Shown here one piece after another: positions 5,136 through 6,612 of a DNA stretch of 6,612 bases (the first letter of the stretch is position 1; each line of letters opens with the position of its first letter). Where the stretch lies: the NCBI GenBank assembly GCA_035654135.1, contig DASRXN010000134.1, positions 1 through 6,612 on the forward strand, in the 5' to 3' direction. A program made the translations under genes and the position numbers. The notes below the pieces were generated by a model that worked only from the letters and a program-made list of their open reading frames with translations, was not told the DNA's origin and searched no databases. The stretch is from Fen-999 sp035654135 (GTDB lineage Bacteria > Pseudomonadota > Gammaproteobacteria > Burkholderiales > Rhodocyclaceae).

Positions 5136-5816
5136 CTACTTGGCGAAGCAGTAGTACAAGCCTTCGCCGCCGGTCGGGCGGATCTTCTCCGGACTGCAGC
5201 CCAGCGTCGGATGGGCGGAGTTCCATGAAACTGCCCAGGACGCGTCGATGGGCCCTGCGCGATCATGATGGCCAGTCATGGCGGCGCCGCTGTCGCTGCC
5301 GTTGGTCCAGTTGCTGCACGTCATGTCGGCAAACCGCGGAACGGGAGGAAAGGCAGTGCCATCCGGCCGCGAACCGGTCAGCATGTCGTGGGTGTTCGGC
5401 TTCTCGGTACGGCCGTTCACGAGCTGCCCTTTCTCAGTCAGGGCCGTCTGCTTGTTGAGGTTGCTGGCCGGCGAATGCAGTTCCTCGACCGAACGGGCAA
5501 TCAGCACGCCCTGGACGTTGTACCAGGGGCCGGTGCCGATGCGATCGCGGGCATTCACGTAATTCGGGTCGTCCAGTCTGGACGCCTGGGTGCTCAGATA
5601 AGCGTGCCAGGTGCGGCCACCTGCGCCCACGGCCGCAGCGAGCGCCTGGCAGTGCCGGTCGGCGCCTTCGAGCCCGCCGAGGTCGCCGCCTTTGCCGGGG
5701 CCGACGCTGGTGACGAAGAAGGTCATGTTCTGCGGACCGGGCTCCATGCCGGCGCACGCGGCCAGGCCCAGCGCGGCGGCGGCCGCCAGCGACATCCGTC
5801 CTTGGGTGGAATTCAT
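5136..5816 (-). CDS. Putative lipoprotein with endostatin/DUF1554-like extracellular domain
   Basis: 226 residues from the preferred start. A type II signal peptide is clear: a short N-terminus with Arg7, a run of Ala/Leu, and the lipobox LAAC with the lipidated Cys at residue 21, so the mature protein should be anchored in the cell envelope. The rest opens with NMTFFVTSVGPGKGGDLGGL and EGADRHCQALAAA, then TWHAYLSTQ, TGPWYNVQGVLIA and DMTCSNW, ending GEGLYYCFAK. The pattern of a strand, GGLxGADxxCQ, W-A-Y-L-S and four cysteines resembles the C-type-lectin/endostatin-like fold and DUF1554 proteins; the exact family is uncertain and the function unknown. Two ATG codons are adjacent (5819 and 5816); GAGGAG (5828-5823) is only 3 nt from the first but 6 nt from the second, so 5816 is preferred. 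The stop is TAG, with no repeat at its end. Confidence 0.88.
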   Translation of the reverse strand: MNSTQGRMSLAAAAALGLAACAGMEPGPQNMTFFVTSVGPGKGGDLGGLEGADRHCQALAAAVGAGGRTWHAYLSTQASRLDDPNYVNARDRIGTGPWYNVQGVLIARSVEELHSPASNLNKQTALTEKGQLVNGRTEKPNTHDMLTGSRPDGTAFPPVPRFADMTCSNWTNGSDSGAAMTGHHDRAGPIDASWAVSWNSAHPTLGCSPEKIRPTGGEGLYYCFAK

Positions 5817-5831
5817 CATGGTCTCCTCTGT

Positions 5832-5868
5832 TGTTGGAATGGCGAACTCCGCGGTTCGGTTGCCAACA
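5832..5868. promoter_or_regulatory. Nested dyad in lipoprotein upstream region
   Basis: Outer arms TGTTGG (5832-5837) and CCAACA (5863-5868) enclose CGAAC (5843-5847) and GTTCG (5854-5858). The block lies just upstream of the lipoprotein ribosome binding site and overlaps its likely -10 box. It could be an operator or a leader hairpin. Confidence 0.4.
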
Positions 5869-5893
5869 TAGCCGGAAATGGCCAGGACAACAA
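5865..5893 (-). promoter_or_regulatory. Sigma-70-like promoter candidate of the lipoprotein gene
   Basis: On the minus strand TTGTTG (5893-5888) and TATGTT (5870-5865) are separated by 17 bases. The spacing is ideal and the -10 box matches four of six bases, but the -35 box matches only three. It would start near 5858, about 40 nt before the ATG. Confidence 0.4.
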
Positions 5894-5914
5894 CATCGAC
5901 TCAGGTGGGGCCAA

Positions 5915-5939
5915 ACGGCGTACCGCGACGGCTGACTTT
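5915..5939 (+). repeat. Hairpin repeat, copy 7 (degenerate)
   Basis: ACGGCG, loop TAC, CGCGAC, then GGCTGAC and three T. The outer stem pairs are lost, but the core and tail remain clear. The bases before it are AA. It lies between two minus-strand genes; its last T belongs to the TGA stop of the DUF482 gene (5941-5939). Confidence 0.75.
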
Positions 5940-6612
5940 CAACGAGCAACGCGATACGGCAGGTGCCCGGCCATGTCGTCCTGATAGTCGAGCATGGCGC
6001 CCTCCTCGCGCTCAAGATGGCGCGCCACCGCCTCGCGCAGGCGCCGCTCGGCGATCCAGAACGCCGACCAGGTCGATACCGGCTCGAAGCCGCGCGCGAT
6101 CTTGTGCTCGCCCTGCGCCCCGGGCTCGAAGCGTTGCAGGCCGTGATCGATGGCGTACTCGATGCCGGCGTGATAGCAAAGCTCGAAATGTAGGCCCGGA
6201 CAGTCGATGTCGGCGCCCCAGTGGCGACCGTAGAGCGCCGCATCGTCGCGGTAGCAGATCGCCGAGGCGACCGGATGATCGTCATGAAAGGCGAGGAATA
6301 CCACCATGCGACGCCCGAGCGCCGCGCCAACGCCGCGGAAGAAATCGAGCGAAAACGCGGCGAAGCCACCCAGCCGCTCGAAGGTACTGCGGTAGTGGCG
6401 ATGGATGGCCGCCCAGAGCACATCATCGATCTCGTCGCCGTGGCGCGCCTCGACGCGCAGGCCGGCGTCGCCCACCGCGCGCCGCTCGCGTTTCAGCTTC
6501 TTGCGCTTCTCCGATGTGAAGGTGGCGAGGAAATCGGTGAAGTCCCGGTAGCCGCGATTGATCCAGTGGAACTGCACACCGCGCCGCATGAGCAGCCCCG
6601 CCGCCTCGAGGG
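5939..6612 (-). CDS. DUF482 protein, FemAB/GNAT-like acyltransferase family (partial, N-terminus beyond right edge)
   Basis: 224 codons of a family usually near 380-390 residues, so about the C-terminal 60 percent is present. The family (Pfam PF04339, described as peptidogalycan biosynthesis/recognition) belongs to the acetyltransferase-like fold; substrate and reaction are not established. Seen motifs, numbered from the first Met in the window: FHWINRGYRDFTDFLA (about 7-22), SEKRKKLKRERR, HYRSTFERLGG, DHPVASAICYRDDAALYGRHW, HFELCYHAGIEYAI and FEPGAQGEHKIARGFEPV followed by STWSAFWI, the most diagnostic stretch. The apparent ATG at 6589 is not the start: the frame continues upstream as LEAAGLL, which fits the family. 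The TGA stop overlaps repeat copy 7, and the lipoprotein gene begins about 120 bp further on, with its own possible promoter. Confidence 0.92.
   Translation of the reverse strand, partial: LEAAGLLMRRGVQFHWINRGYRDFTDFLATFTSEKRKKLKRERRAVGDAGLRVEARHGDEIDDVLWAAIHRHYRSTFERLGGFAAFSLDFFRGVGAALGRRMVVFLAFHDDHPVASAICYRDDAALYGRHWGADIDCPGLHFELCYHAGIEYAIDHGLQRFEPGAQGEHKIARGFEPVSTWSAFWIAERRLREAVARHLEREEGAMLDYQDDMAGHLPYRVAR

Noticed and set aside
4661..5266. Longer start (201 residues) for the SRPBCC protein
   Set aside because: The extra N-terminus overlaps the lipoprotein gene in another frame and has no domain resemblance; ATG at 5107 has a good ribosome binding site.
1107..5939. Repeats as a CRISPR array
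   Set aside because: Spacing is irregular (about 420-1290 bp) and whole genes lie between copies.
5434..6426. 330-codon minus-strand frame
   Set aside because: It is out of frame with both the lipoprotein and the DUF482 gene and spans their gap; a shadow frame.

Overview
GC-rich proteobacterial chromosome segment, most likely from a diazotrophic betaproteobacterium. Rhodocyclales-like is my best guess, from GC content, gene content and the style of the YceH, DUF482 and SRPBCC proteins; this is inference, since no rRNA or other marker is present. Nine protein genes are supported, two of them cut by the window edges.

Left edge (1-1187): the N-terminal 323 codons of nifN, on the minus strand. 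It codes for a subunit of the NifEN scaffold that matures the nitrogenase FeMo cofactor. nifE is not directly upstream, as it usually is. Instead nifN has what looks like its own nitrogen-fixation promoter: a near-consensus sigma-54 site (1009-1025), a TGT-N10-ACA NifA site (1069-1084) and a possible IHF site between them.

Middle (1188-4628): mostly small housekeeping or stress genes on the plus strand. These are a NYN ribonuclease-like protein with a C-terminal LOTUS/OST-HTH domain, a Ni-type glyoxalase I with all four metal ligands, a YaiI/YqxD (DUF188) PIN-like protein, an 89-residue conserved hypothetical protein and a YceH (DUF480) protein. An OsmC-like protein lies on the minus strand between glyoxalase and YaiI.

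Right part (4661-6612): minus-strand genes for an SRPBCC/AHSA1-like protein, a lipoprotein with an extracellular-type domain, and the C-terminal part of a DUF482 (FemAB/GNAT-like) protein cut by the right edge.

The most unusual feature is a short, hairpin-forming repeat present seven times in 6.6 kb. It has arms GTGGCG and CGCCAC around a 3-nt loop, followed by GRCTGACTTTT. It occupies seven of the nine intergenic gaps, always in the same orientation whatever the gene direction. In all four cases where it follows a plus-strand gene, the first G of the repeat is the last base of that gene's TAG stop codon. The U-tract is short and too far from the stem for a normal intrinsic terminator, so this may be an undescribed REP-like, RNA-processing or orientation-marking element. 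A second structured block (3395-3473), made of nested inverted repeats, follows the fifth copy. The genes do not form one pathway; the link between them is this repeat family.
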